Assembly: GCA_964036195.1 (NCBI GenBank)
Contig: OZ038456.1
Span: 11,470,001 to 11,534,000 of the forward strand
From: Sphaerolaimus hirsutus
Lineage: Eukaryota > Nematoda > Chromadorea > Monhysterida > Sphaerolaimidae
Length of the DNA: 64,000 bases
Direction of reading: 5' to 3'
Numbering within the stretch: position 1 is the first letter of the stretch; every line of letters starts with the position of its first letter. Under the pieces are notes generated by a model, which was given only the letters and a program-made list of their open reading frames with translations, was not told where the DNA came from and searched no databases. The position numbers and the translations under genes are program-made. Below, in pieces: positions 33,975 through 44,527 of this stretch.

Positions 33975-34020
33975 ATGGATAATGGCAGCGAAAATGATGA
34001 AAACGAAGCAAGTGTAAATG
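33975..34020 (+). CDS. Candidate first coding exon (gene B, exon 1)
   Basis: AACCATGG is a good start context. Fifteen acidic codons follow (MDNGSENDENEASVN), ending in phase 1 before GTAAAT at 34,021. The 2-nt entry at 34,446 restores the frame (GAT, Asp). The segment is short, so composition is weak evidence; the case rests on start context, donor and phase agreement. Function unknown. Confidence 0.4.
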
Positions 34021-34445
34021 GTAAATTATTACATTTTAAGTTCTTTTGTTCAATATTTATTGGATTTGTTCATTGCCGATTCGCTAGAAAAATATTTTTC
34101 ATCAGACTTCTTTGAGGTGGTTTCATCTAAATTTTCAATCACGTTTCTCTCAATTGATTTCATATAATTGATATTGATTCTCTCAATTGATATTTCATTC
34201 AAACCACGTTTCTCTCATATACTTTATTGACAAAAAGCAAGCCGTTTTTGTTCAAATTGGTATCGATAAGGTTTCACTTTCATACACGTGAAAATAGTTT
34301 AGGTACCTGCCCAATTCACTCTCAATTCAAAAACCCAAATCTCCCCGTCCCACGCAAACCTCTCCATTAATTTTTCCTACCGTAACCCAAACTACCATAA
34401 TCCTCCAACTCAACCTACCGTAACCCACCGAATGTAACGTCAAAG

Positions 34446-34582
34446 ATGAGCGGCGCGAGGACGTTTGCGACACGGTGGACGGCGCCATGGTCGCCCAGTG
34501 TTCCCACGAGCTCCGTTTGAGGCGGCAGTCTCTGCTGGCGAGCGGCCGCGCAGCTACTTTGCCCGTGCGATGCCGCCTTCCC
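34446..34582 (+). CDS. Candidate exon 2 (gene B)
   Basis: Open GC-rich block after a C-rich tract ending CAAAG. It reads DERREDVCDTVDGAMVAQCS, then ELRLRRQSLLASGRAATLPV, then RCRLP. It leaves phase 0 at CCC before GTTATA, a weak donor; alternatives nearby would change the last few residues. The opposite strand is also open here, as often happens in GC-rich DNA, so strand rests on the neighbours. A repeat-family border (CTGGGGCCAGATTCAAT) follows at 34,594. Confidence 0.35.
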
Positions 34583-34863
34583 GTTATATTTGCCTGGGGC
34601 CAGATTCAATGCCTGGTTGACAGCCACACCGAATGTGTGCTGTTTCCAGTCCCAATTGGAAGCTTGCTCACGAACCCACCGACCACGTGCACGTGCAAAG
34701 GTGTTGAATCGTGTTGCTAATGAAGCTATGGTGTTGAAATATCTATTGCGGATGTGCTATGTACGAGGTCAACATGAAGTGAATATATGTACACAGTAAA
34801 GCATTGTTACTCACCCGCAAGCTTTCAATGGGATGGGAACCAGTTGACACTTGTTGTCATTGT

Positions 34864-36069
34864 CAACGATGGGTAAGTTCTCCAAAAAAATTACTTTCTG
34901 TGTTTTTAGTTTTTCAAAAATGAATACCTGTGTTTTGAGTTTTTTTCTCAAAAAAAACTTGAGTAACTCTGTTTTTATTTCTGTGTTTTTTTTGTTGTAA
35001 AAACTCGAGTTTTTTTGAGTTTTTTACTAAAAAACTCTAGTTTTTTTCCCCAAAAAAACTTGAGTTTTTCCAAAAAATTATGATTAATGGCATTTCGATG
35101 TGGAAACAGTGGTTTTCTTATAAAATATTGGTTTTGCACATGTTTTAGCCCCACATAAAATCTGTGTATTCATTCAAGTGTCGAAAAAGTCCATAAAAAT
35201 GTCCACAATGAGGACATCCACATCACAACACCAGCATCAACAAAATGCCCAGAAATGACAATTTATGCAGTACTCCAAAATTCTTCAATGGATGTGCACT
35301 GTATGGAAGGCTACAGAATTGATTTTAACTAAAACTACTGTATTACATTGAAATGGGGGTTTATTATTTCACCAGCAAATTTTGACAGGGGGCTTATTTG
35401 AGGGGGGGTTATTATTTTGTCAGAAAATTTCATAAGGATCATGGTAAAAAGTAGGCATTTACATACCCAAAACAGGTTATAAATGTACAAACAGGATATA
35501 TTTGAAATAAACGTGTAGATAGCTGCACAATCTAGTACAGTCTATGTGTAGCTACGATGCAAATTAGCAGTAATAAATACACCATATACATCGGATAATA
35601 CATGTACATCATCCCAGAGGGGGGTATTTGGAGGGGGGCTTATTATTTTGCCATTCCATTTTGAGGGGGGTTAATTCGAGGTAATATGGTATACTGAAAC
35701 ATGTTGAAACTTAAATTGTCAATTCCACCAGGATATGTGCAATTGTGCATGCCATCTTAAATTTCTTCTTTGTTCCATAATAAAATATGAATACATTTAT
35801 GTACATATTATTTACATATACTATACATGCATATATTATCTTGTTTAACTAGTTTAGCTGAATTCATGTGAATTCAACCACTTCGCTGAAAAAAACTCAA
35901 AAAACTCAAAAAACTTTTCTGTGTTTCCGTGTTTCTGTGTTCTCCAAAAAAAAACTCATTTGAGTTTTGAGTTTTTCAAAATTTGTGAGTTTTCGTGTTT
36001 CTGGGTAAAACAAAAACACAGAAACTCTATGAGTTTCTGTGTTCAATTTCTGTGTTCTTTCCATCGTTG
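34864..36069. mobile_element. hAT-type element, CAACGATGG tips, TSD GTCATTGT
   Basis: Starts CAACGATGGGTAAG and ends TTCCATCGTTG. The perfect duplication GTCATTGT is at 34,856-34,863 and 36,070-36,077. Arrays of AAAACTCGAGTTTTTT and AAAACACAGAAACTC type lie at both ends. It contains a MITE (35,337-35,690) and splits a GTTGACATTGTCAAC foldback. Confidence 0.93.
35337..35690. mobile_element. TA-flanked MITE inside CAACGATGG element
   Basis: From ACTGTATTACATTGAAATG to GTTAATTCGAGGTAATATGGT. The interior resembles other copies (GTCAGAAAATTTC, GTACATCAT). Confidence 0.75.
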
Positions 36070-36442
36070 GTCATTGTCAACTAGAGCGTATGTGGGGCCA
36101 TTGTGCGCACAATTCCAGCGCTTACTCGCGTACCTGGCGCGTTATGTGCGCCTTACCTTATAATTGAATCTGGTCCCTGGGCCTAGGGTTCAAACGATAT
36201 CACTTTTCGATTACAATGTCAATTACAATGTAAAAAGTTGTGCACATTTGCCAAAGCTCATCCAAAATGTCAAAGGTTCAGTTATAAAGTAATTTCCGGG
36301 TCGATAAATAATGCAATATCAAAGAAATGCTCGGCATTCTATGCGTGCCCTAAAAATGTCATTTGAACTACGGATATCGTTTGAACTGCAAAAAATATCC
36401 TTCGTACCCTGCAAAATTCCCCTATTACCCCCCCCCCCACAG

Positions 36443-36574
36443 AATGAGGCGTCAAGAGTGGTGCACCAATTATTGGCACCCCACGCGGCCATGTTGGCCG
36501 CGGCTTTTTCTCGGCAGTCGCAAAATTGCGAAATGTGCGGAAGGGACGGAAAATGCCCCCATGTCATTGGGAGG
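36443..36574 (+). CDS. Candidate exon 3 (gene B), Cys-rich
   Basis: A textbook acceptor (C-run, then ACAG at 36,439-36,442) precedes 44 open codons beginning NEASRVVHQLLAPHAAMLAA and containing CEMCGRDGKCPH, whose C-x2-C-x5-C-x-H spacing could bind metal. It leaves phase 0 at AGG before GTTAGG. The frame stays open to a TGA at 36,608, so a terminal exon is the alternative. Composition is much richer in G+C than the flanks. I do not recognise the family. Confidence 0.45.
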
Positions 36575-36598
36575 GTTAGGGTCTGTGCGGGGCTGAAT

Positions 36599-36825
36599 AT
36601 TCTCCAGTGACCTGACACTCTGCACGCGAAACTATTTATGTCTCATGTTGGGAGCGTTCCAAAGCATCCCATTTTTGTGAAAAGATGCAAAAAAATATTG
36701 TGTATACCTACTTTAACGTAAAACGTAAATCCTTCGTCGTTATGGAAGTCGCTGCATTAAAAATCATTGGCACGTTTCCGAAATGAAGCACGTACGCAAG
36801 GTGAAAAGTCACTGGAGTATGTTAT
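36599..36825. repeat. CTCTGCACGC / GGGAGCGTTCC foldback
   Basis: TTCTCCAGTGACCTGACACTC plus TGCACGCG is mirrored by CGTACGCAAGGTGAAAAGTC plus ACTGGAGTAT. Same family as 1,945-2,200. It sits just downstream of candidate exon 3. Confidence 0.6.
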
Positions 36826-36837
36826 GATAAATATTTG

Positions 36838-37032
36838 TACCTGCACACACATTGTACTGAAATTTCCAAAACTCATAAATCATCTTTAAATGCATTCTAA
36901 TTAACTGGAATGAGTTATTTTTGATCACCATAATTTTATGTTGACGAACAAGCTATTTGAGTAAACTCAAATGCGTCTAAAACTGACTTATGAGTTAACA
37001 GAATTTCGGTTGAAAACTAGTGTGTGTAGAGC
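36838..37032. repeat. GTTTTCAAC foldback
   Basis: Arms TGTACTGAAATTTCCAAAAC plus TCATAAATC and GGTTGAAAACTAGTGTGTG. Confidence 0.65.
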
Positions 37033-37259
37033 CTTGATTTAGGATATTGTAAAATGCCGCAGTTTTCTTTAGACATGAATTTCATGAAAAGTTGCAAGTG
37101 ACAATACATTTGATTTGAGGATAATTTGATGATAAAAAAACGAAAAATCACTGTTTTCTTATAGCCTACAAAATTTCTTACCACTACATATTTATTTACA
37201 AATTTGTTTTCCTATTTTCTCACTTTTTCATCACTCGCTTTCAATCGCTTACATAGAAA

Positions 37260-37468
37260 GCTCTACACTAGTTTTCAACCAAAATTTTGAAAACTCATAA
37301 ATCTGCTTTGAAATTTTGAAAACTCATTTCAGTTTACCGGGATAAGGTATCCGTCAACTAAAGATGATTGAGATCAGAAATAACTCATTCTGATGAACTC
37401 AATTGCGTTCAGATCTGATTTAAGAGTTTTCAAAATTTCAGATGAAAACTAATGTGTGTGGAGGGCAC
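37260..37468. repeat. GTTTTCAAC foldback
   Basis: CTCTACACTAGTTTTCAACC is mirrored by GATGAAAACTAATGTGTG. The centre is CCGTCAACTAAAGATGATTG-like. Confidence 0.7.
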
Positions 37469-38275
37469 TTTTCAATTAGGTATGTTACATCCAACGTATA
37501 AATAGTTATCAGCTTTTAATTATTTTGTGGCCCCGCCTCACAAAATGAGTCATCTATCACTAAGTTTCACCTGTAAGATAAATATTAACTTTTTGAATTA
37601 CCGTATTTGCTCGAATAATTCCCCTGGAGAACTATTTTTTCGACAGACTTTATTTGATAGGGTGAACTTTTAAGGAGGGGGGATTTCTTACATCACTCTG
37701 CTAACAGGGAAATTTTTGAAGACGTGTCATATTCGAAAAAATGCTGTTTAAATAAATACATCCGACCGCACGCTATACGAGAAGTGCTACCATATTTTCA
37801 TGAATAAACTCACTTGATATATTGTGCATTAACACCAATAGTTCGAGCAATGTGGTGTGATGACAAAACTTAAATTTATGATGTTTTTATTCAAATGTGG
37901 TATGGTAGATTTCATTGTGAAGGTGTACTTTCAGCGGGCTTAGGCGGTATTTCCTCGAGAAAAACCCAAGGGGTTTATTATTTCACCAGAAGTTTTCGTC
38001 AAGTATCGTAGTACAGAATGGGCTTTTGCATACCCACTTAGGCTTAGATGGTACACAAACTAGTGTATGCAATACAAATTGGCCTCAATTAATACATCAT
38101 GTACATTGTCCATTGTATTTCGAGGGGGTATTTCGAGAAAATACGGTATATGCATTTTTACATTCCTCTTCTCAAGGCACCCATTTTCATCATTCGTTTA
38201 TTGAGTTCACGTAAATAATTATCTTAGTTTCGTGCATTAGAGAATGTCTCGCGCGTTCATTTGAGACGAAGCCCT

Positions 38276-38480
38276 TTAGCACACTATTTAGTTGACGGCT
38301 GATATTTCGGAAACTGATAAATCAGCTTTGGACGCATTTGTGTTGACTGGAATGAGCAGTCTGTCAACTGCTGTTGACGCAGGTTGGGAATGATTATTCA
38401 TTCTAGTCAACTGTAATGTGTTTAAAAGAAGTTTTTCAGTTTCCGAAGTGTCAGTCGTGAACTGGTGTGCGTGGCTGTGG
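38276..38480. repeat. GTTGACGG foldback
   Basis: TTTAGTTGACGGCTGATATTTC is mirrored by GTGTCAGTCGTGAACTGGTG, with GTCAACTGCTGTTGACG centrally. It is followed at 38,559-38,675 by a relic of the GGAAAACGGAAAG array in reverse orientation. Confidence 0.65.
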
Positions 38481-38861
38481 CTTGTCATAATGGAATTCAA
38501 CTGGGCAAAAACGGGGGAACAGTTGCGAAAACGAAATCAGTTTTTCGTTTGCCAGCCTTTCATTTTTTTCCGTTTTCCATTTTCCAGCAAGTGAAAATAT
38601 TTGTCCGTTTCTGTTTTCCGGCAAGTGCAAAAAAGTTTCCGCTTCCGTTATCCGTAAAAAAACTTTTGTTGACTGTAGTTTCAGAATAAGGACAAATTTT
38701 TACTTTACATAATTTTCACATGTTTTTACAAATTATTAAATGATTCGACTATTCATATTATTAAATCATACCACTATTCAATGTGAATATTTTTTCAGAC
38801 TTTTTGCGTCCGCATTCGATTTTCAATGTGAAAAATGCTCGGTATCCAGATCAGTTGACAA

Positions 38862-39360
38862 TCGAAATTTTTAAAGCTGATAAATCTGTCTTTAAAAAAA
38901 ATGAGTTTACCGGAATGAGGTGTTCCGTGAAGTACTCTTGACCAGGGTTGTCAAAATCTCAGGAAAAAAATAAAAATAAAATGGAATTTGAAAAATTGAA
39001 TATAAATAAAATGGACAATTAAAGAATAAAATAAAAATAAAATACAATTTTAATAAGAATAAAATACAATTGAGTAAGAAATTTTTTACTATAAACCAAT
39101 CCTGGTCATAAACTAAAATAAAAAAATTAAAATAAAATGGATAATTGAGGAATAAAAAAAGGAAAATTTAAGAATAAAATAAAAATAAAATACAATTTTT
39201 ATAAAAATAAAATACAATTGTAGTAAAACGAATTTTACCTAGACCAACCCTGCTCTTGACAGACAGAGGCTAACAAATCATTGATTACGTGAAACTGAAA
39301 TGTGTTTGAGACAAATTTATCAGTTTTACAAATTCCTGTGTCAATTAGTGTGCGTGGGCA
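38862..39360. repeat. GTTGAC foldback interrupted by a hAT-type element
   Basis: The left half (TCAGTTGACAATCGAAATTT onward) and right half (CAGTTTTACAAATTCCTGTG plus TCAATTAGTGTGCGTGGGC) rejoin when 38,943-39,252 and one CTCTTGAC copy are removed. Confidence 0.65.
38943..39252. mobile_element. hAT-type element, CAGGGTTGTCAAAA tips, TSD CTCTTGAC
   Basis: CAGGGTTGTCAAAATCTC ... TAGACCAACCCTG, 310 bp. The perfect duplication CTCTTGAC is at 38,935-38,942 and 39,253-39,260. The interior is A-rich AATAAAATAAAAATAAAA. Confidence 0.95.
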
Positions 39361-39433
39361 TAAACCTCCCAAATTCCCAACCCCCCCCCCCCGTCAACTA
39401 GCATATAAATCTAAGCCCCGCCCACTTTTTCAG

Positions 39434-39502
39434 GCATCTGGCCGTCAACAATCTCTGGACTCTGTGGACACCATGGAAAGCGGACATGGTCAACTGCAGC
39501 AG
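39434..39502 (+). CDS. Candidate exon 4 (gene B), paralogous to 2,245-2,390
   Basis: CCCACTTTTTCAG is a strong acceptor. 23 codons follow: ASGRQQSLDSVDTMESGHGQ, then LQQ, ending at CAG before GTGCCACT in phase 0. QSLDS recurs in the segment at 2,245, which also has the same kind of acceptor and the same intronic foldback downstream. This parallel is the best evidence that both are real exons of related genes. The role of the protein is unknown. Confidence 0.5.
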
Positions 39503-39740
39503 GTGCCACTCACAGACCCTGTAAAATGATCTGTGAAATGTCAAATGTCATGCAAAGTGTCAATGTTATGTAAAATGATACCAAACGACCGATTTAAAAT
39601 AAAATAAAATGTGACAATTTGTGGGGTATTTTACATGCTTTTTGACACTTTGCATGTCATTTGCCATTCTGCAAAGCATTATATGTGACTTGCCACTTTG
39701 CATGACCTATGACATTTTACGGGGTCTGTGAGTGCCCCAG
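39503..39740 (+). mobile_element. TGTCA foldback filling a putative intron (copy 5)
   Basis: 238 bp from GTGCCACTCACAGACCCTG to GGGTCTGTGAGTGCCCCAG. The arms are inverted copies with TGTCAAATGTCATGCAAAGT units. The GT is supplied by its left end and the AG by its right end. The flanking segments are open and agree in phase 0 across it. No part of the putative intron lies outside the element. Confidence 0.65.
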
Positions 39741-39892
39741 GGGGGTCTGTGCGTGGGGGGTCCCCTGAAGGGGCACAGCGTGGGCAACATGGCCAACGTG
39801 GAGCAGCACGCGCAGGGGGATGTCCAGGGGGTGCCTCAGCAACAGCACAGGGGGCACCAGCACCCCGCATCCTCTAGTACAGGACTGTTTAG
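39741..39892 (+). CDS. Candidate exon 5 (gene B), Gln/His/Gly-rich
   Basis: The open frame starts GGLCVGGPLKGHSVGNMANV and continues through VPQQQHRGHQHPASSSTGLF to AG before GTGGGT (39,893), leaving phase 2. It is very GC-rich for this window. The low-complexity Q/H content suggests a disordered region. The frame is continuous with 39,434-39,502. Confidence 0.5.
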
Positions 39893-40079
39893 GTGGGTTG
39901 GCATTGGCATGTTTCCAATGATTTAGAAAGACATTTTTGATTGTTTTTTCATAGGCTGATAGACGAATTCCTCACTCCCACTAAAATTCGTTTAAAAAAA
40001 TATTTTTCCATGAAGTTTTCTGTCAAAAAATTGTAAACTTGCGAAAACGAATCCGCTTTGATCTGATTTTCGTTCGCCG

Positions 40080-40372
40080 GACCAAGTTATTTTAAAAATC
40101 CATGAACATCGGACATTTCATTCTAATAAACTTAAAAGCGTTCAAAGCTGATTTATGTGTTTTTGAATTTCGGTTGAAAAGTGTTGTGCATGGTAGTGAT
40201 GTAAAAGCGACATGGCGCTTGGCGCCATGGTGTTTTTGGCACTTTTTGGCGCTATTTTTCAGTTGCGTCAAGAACAAAAGCACCCGTGGCTGGCGCCAAG
40301 GGATAGAAAAGCGTCATGGCGCTTTTGCGCTTGGCGCCGGAGTGTTGGCACTTTTTACGCCGCTAGTGCAGG
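40080..40372. repeat. GTTGAAAAC half-arm plus GGCGCC array
   Basis: TTCTAATAAACTTAAAAGCG plus TTCAAAGCTGATTTATG is a GTTTTCAAC-family half, followed by GTAGTGATGTAAAAGCGAC and GGCGCCATGG / GCGCTTTTGCGCTTGGCGCC, a GGCGCC-family copy ending near the CGCTAGTGC at 40,360. Confidence 0.55.
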
Positions 40373-40409
40373 GGGCTATTTGAGGTAACACGGTAACTTC
40401 AAAGTGCAG

Positions 40410-40477
40410 ACGCCTTCGATGGGGCAACAGCAAAGCGTTGTCGATGAACCCTCCAACCAGCTGCAAATCGAACAAAG
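40410..40477 (+). CDS. Candidate exon (gene B or neighbour), Gln-rich
   Basis: TTCAAAGTGCAG precedes TPSMGQQQSVVDEPSNQLQI then EQ in an open frame, ending AAAG before GTGCGT. The polyglutamine style resembles exon 5, but the phase does not fit a direct splice from 39,892 in this frame; the phase-matching frame is also open but less protein-like. Either an exon is missing between them or exon 5 uses another donor. Confidence 0.35.
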
Positions 40478-40479
40478 GT

Positions 40480-41270
40480 GCGTCGCAATTTTTTGGCAAT
40501 TTTTTTTGTTGTTTCTATTTTTTTGCTCGATTTATTGTTTATGTCGGTGAAAAGTGCCTTGCCTTGAGTTGCTTTGAGCGCATTGCCTTACGTATAGACT
40601 AAAATATTATCATTTTATTTGGTAGCAAAGTTTTTCGTATTTTTTTATTATTATCAAATATTGTTATTATCGAAAGATCATTTTTATTGTTTACACTGAG
40701 CTCAGCGCCTCGCGATAAGCTATGCGTTTTCGGCAAGCAGAGAAATATTTTATCTCATTTCAATTAATTAATAATCCATTTAATATGAATAAGTATATAA
40801 GATCAAATTTTTTTTGGAAAGACATTGTGCATTTTTCCTTTTATGTACTTTACTGTTATGTTCTGATAATATTCATTTCATACTATTCTAAAATATTGTC
40901 GACAAATGTTAATGATCAGAAGTGTGTACTTTATTGTTGCTTTATAAATCTATAAGCATCATACATTTATTAGCGTAGCATTTAACACTTGAATTATCCT
41001 CTTTAAGCATTTCAAAAAACGCCACTTCAAAAATATAATTAAATAAATATAATCTAGGAGAATGTGTAAAATTAAAATGTAATAATTTATGTTTGATCGC
41101 AAGATGGTTGAAGGAAGGAAAAATCAAAATAAATAGGTATGAAAATCTCACTAGATCTTTAGCTGAATATTTTGTTGACGTGCTGGGTTTCGCGGGGTCC
41201 ACACATATTTAGACTTTTTCAAGGTTAGACGTCACAAAAAGTGGGGAAATCGCTGAAAAAAATAGTAAAA
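40480..41270. other. Unassigned AT-rich stretch
   Basis: No repeat arms, exon signals or RNA genes recognised. Confidence 0.4.
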
Positions 41271-41272
41271 TG

Positions 41273-42416
41273 TAAACACCTTCCCGGTCACGTCCGGCAG
41301 CCATTTTTTGATTTTACTTCTTATATCCTATCCCCAGTTCTAGGGCGCCCCAGAGGCTGAAACTTGGGGAAGATATTGGCACAACCCCCCTCTACTTCGC
41401 ATGAATTGGGGGGGTCGCGGCGACCCCTCTCAGGGTGGGTCGCCTTAAGTGCAAATTTTTTTTTGGCTTTTTTGGTGTCCCACGGCATGTCCGGCACCCG
41501 CTGATTTCTGAGCTGTGGGAGTGGTATAAATCTAAAACTTTGGGGGGGGGGGGGGTGTTACCAACACCCCTTGCCTACTATACACTATTCAATAATGTGA
41601 GATTGATGTGTAATTTTTTTTTTAAATTCTCTTATTCTCTAAAAAACACCACTCCCCGATAGATAGATGACAAAGTATTTACTATTTGGAACTTTTTTAT
41701 TAGACACTTGAAGAGCTGGTTTACGATACTTTAAAGGGAAGGGTTCGATGTTTAAATTTATGTAAAGAACCATACCTCTAAAATGCCTGCATTGCAAAAT
41801 TTACTTAGGGTGAATTTTATGAAATCATAATGACATCATTGCAGGAACAAAAAGGAACAAAATTTACACTTTGAAATTCCCCCCAAGTAAATTTTGCAAT
41901 GCATGCATGTTAGAGGTATGGTTCTTTACATAACTTTAAACATCAGACTGTTCCCTTTAAAGTATTGTAAACCAGCTCTTCAAGTGTTTAATAAAAAAAA
42001 GTTCCAAAAAGTGAATTTTTTGTCATCCATATACTGGAGAGTGGTGTTTTTTAGAGAATAAGCGAATTTTTGAGTTATTTTTCACTTTAATTACAGATTA
42101 TCGAATAGTGTATAGTATGGGAGTGGTGTTGGCAACACATCCCCAAAATTTTAGATTTATACCCCTCCCACAGCTCAGAAATCAGCGGGTGCCGGACCTG
42201 CTGTGGGACACCAAAAAAGCCAAAAAAAAATTTGCACTTAGGGGACCCACCTCGAGAGGGGTTGCCGCGACCCCCCCCCCCCAATTCATGCGAAGTAGAG
42301 GGGAGTTGCGCCAATATCGCCCCCAAGTTTCAGCCTCTGGGGCGCCCTAGAACTGGGGATAGGATGTAAGAAGTAAAACCAAAAAATGGCTGCCGGACGT
42401 GACCGGGAAGGTGTTT
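41273..42416. repeat. 1.1-kb palindrome, AAACACCTTCCCGGTCACG arms
   Basis: The left arm begins AAACACCTTCCCGGTCACGT and the right arm ends ACGTGACCGGGAAGGTGTTT. The two arms of about 550 bp match through most of their length, including CCCCAGTTCTAGGGCGCCCC, GGTGTCCCAC, TATACACTATTC and TTAGAGGTATGGTTCTTTAC. The centre is near 41,850. A second copy is at 56,162-56,832. Frames in both orientations are palindrome artefacts. Confidence 0.9.
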
Positions 42417-42753
42417 AGTTACATAGCTATACAAGCACATAAAAATACAAAAAATGCCTGGAAATAAGCGAAAAAGCACATGAACTAGGTATTTTGATGA
42501 TGAAAATGGACAAAAGGGATGAAAGTTAGCGAATTTGAGCAAAAACAGGCGCAAAATTTCTTAAAATATCAGCTGGCCGATAGTGAAGGTAACCCCCCCC
42601 GCGCAAACCCAACCCCCACCCCCTGCCCAACCCCCCATTAAAGACAACTGACTGAAGGGGCTCAACAGATTGCGAGCGCAAAGCTGCTGCCAATGCATGA
42701 TATTTAGCTGTCTCATGAAGTATGTATTAATAAGAATGCTATTGCTTCCGCTT
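42417..42753. other. Unassigned spacer
   Basis: Contains a C-rich stretch at 42,590-42,640. No feature supported. Confidence 0.4.
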
Positions 42754-42761
42754 GATGTGTC

Positions 42762-43536
42762 CAACGATGGCAAAAACACTCATATTAAATACAGAAACAC
42801 ATTGACTTTCTGTGTTTTTGTTTTACACAGAAACGCGGAAACTCAAAACATTTGAAAAACTGAAAAATCAAATGAATTTTTTTATTGGAGAACACGGAAA
42901 AACAGAAACACAGAATACACAGAACGTTTTTTTTCATTGAATCCCACACTATTCTGTGTTGAACTGAATAAAATAAGGTATGCGCATGTGTATATTTCAA
43001 TAGATTGATGCATACATAAAGTTTAAAGTATTCAAAAAGTATTTATGAAGATATTTAAAAGTTTTGGTAATAATCTTTAAGCAAATATGCCTTTGGCAAT
43101 TGGCACAATACCCTTGAGTGTGATCAGTGTGTTAGCAGTCACTTGTGTTTATGTTTATCTGCTGGCATTTACTGACCCCTCAAAATGTCATGTAAAGTGT
43201 AAACAGTGAAGTACAATATGATGGAAAATGCCAAGTGTCCTGTAAATACAGTAAATTTGACATTTTACATGACTTTTTACATTTTACAAGGCATCTTACA
43301 AACTGTTTGGGGTGCCCCCTGAACATGCATAAGCGAATTGGTTATGAGAAAACCACTGCTTTTACATTAAAACACTGCTTCTGGTTAAAAAACTCAGTTT
43401 ATGTGTAAAAACTCGAGTTTTCACCATAAACACAGAAACTCAAGTTTTTGTTGCCAAAAAACTCAAAACACAGGTATTCATTTTCAAAAAACTCAAAACA
43501 CAGAAAGTATTCTTTTTTTAAACTTACCCATCGTTG
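42762..43536. mobile_element. hAT-type element, CAACGATGGC tips, TSD GATGTGTC/GATGTGAC
   Basis: CAACGATGGCAAAAACAC ... AACTTACCCATCGTTG. The flanks GATGTGTC (42,754-42,761) and GATGTGAC (43,537-43,544) match at 7 of 8. The ends carry AAACACAGAAACTC arrays; a TGTCA foldback is nested at 43,162-43,321. Confidence 0.88.
43162..43321. repeat. TGTCA foldback, copy 6
   Basis: CTGGCATTTACTGACCCCTC ... GTTTGGGGTGCCCCCTG. The right tip is CCTG. Confidence 0.65.
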
Positions 43537-43544
43537 GATGTGAC

Positions 43545-44520
43545 GCGTGACATTTGACAGTGACGTCTAGTTTGAGTGGGGATAGAAAATGTTTTTTACA
43601 TAGATTCTTTAATTTTCAAAATGGATTGTTCAAATTCACATCAGTTTCAATTCGCGCCAAATTTGGAGTATATAGGTAAAAACAAGATACCGAATTTGCT
43701 CTAGAACCTTACCAACAATTTATTTTTAAAATCTGATTGATACCTTTGAAATGGTAAAAACGACAGTAAAAAATCCCACCCCTAGTTGGTATGTTGACAT
43801 TTTGATGGAGTCTCTACTGGCAGCTTAGGCATTCCATTTGCTGGATGAAGGTATTTTTAGATAACCGTATTTTCTCGAAATACGCCCATATGTTTTTTGT
43901 TCAGAGTGCACATTTTGAATGCTGTAATTTTTCGAGGTTGGATTTGTTATTTCGCCAGATTTTTTTAAACTCATATCATTATACATTCTCTTTACACTCA
44001 TCTCGGCTGGGGGTGTTTCGAGGGGGGTTCACAGGCGGTCAGTCACGGTGGTATTTCGAGGAAATAGTATAGTATACCGCGGTATTCAGATTCCGTATTT
44101 ACTCAAATAATTCCCCCCACTTGAATAATTCCCTCGCTGATGACGATAGATATTAACTTTATAGATACATATTTATGATATATTTGTTGTGTTAAATTTT
44201 CACAAAAATGGCTTGTTTTATGTTGTACTCGGCGGCCCGCAAAGTATGTGTAGAATGCTTAATTAGTTTACTTTTAAAAGAATGCTTAATCACGGCATTT
44301 GATTCCACCTACCTACCTATTCTCGTTATTTAATGAATAAAAATTTGCGTAAAAAATTAATTTTTCCATGGTAAAAATGAAATATGTATTACGATGAAAA
44401 ACTGTATAATTTTAATATTTAATGATCTATGTATAATTAAAGACTTGAATACTTTGAGAGAAATTTTTTTCCATTCCCACCCTCAAAAAAGTACGATGAA
44501 AAATTTTTTTTAGCAATTGC
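43545..44520. other. Spacer with MITE halves
   Basis: Arms of the TA-flanked MITE occur at about 43,866-43,960 and 43,995-44,070 (probably one copy), plus a CTCGGCGGCCCGC tip near 44,230. No gene. Confidence 0.45.
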
Positions 44521-44527
44521 ATATACC

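Noticed and set aside
41435..42350. Opposed frames sharing KCKFFFGFFGVP / HPLISELWE peptides
   Set aside because: They are the two arms of the 1.1-kb palindrome read in opposite directions; similar frames at 56,515-56,792 are the second copy. No protein family recognised.
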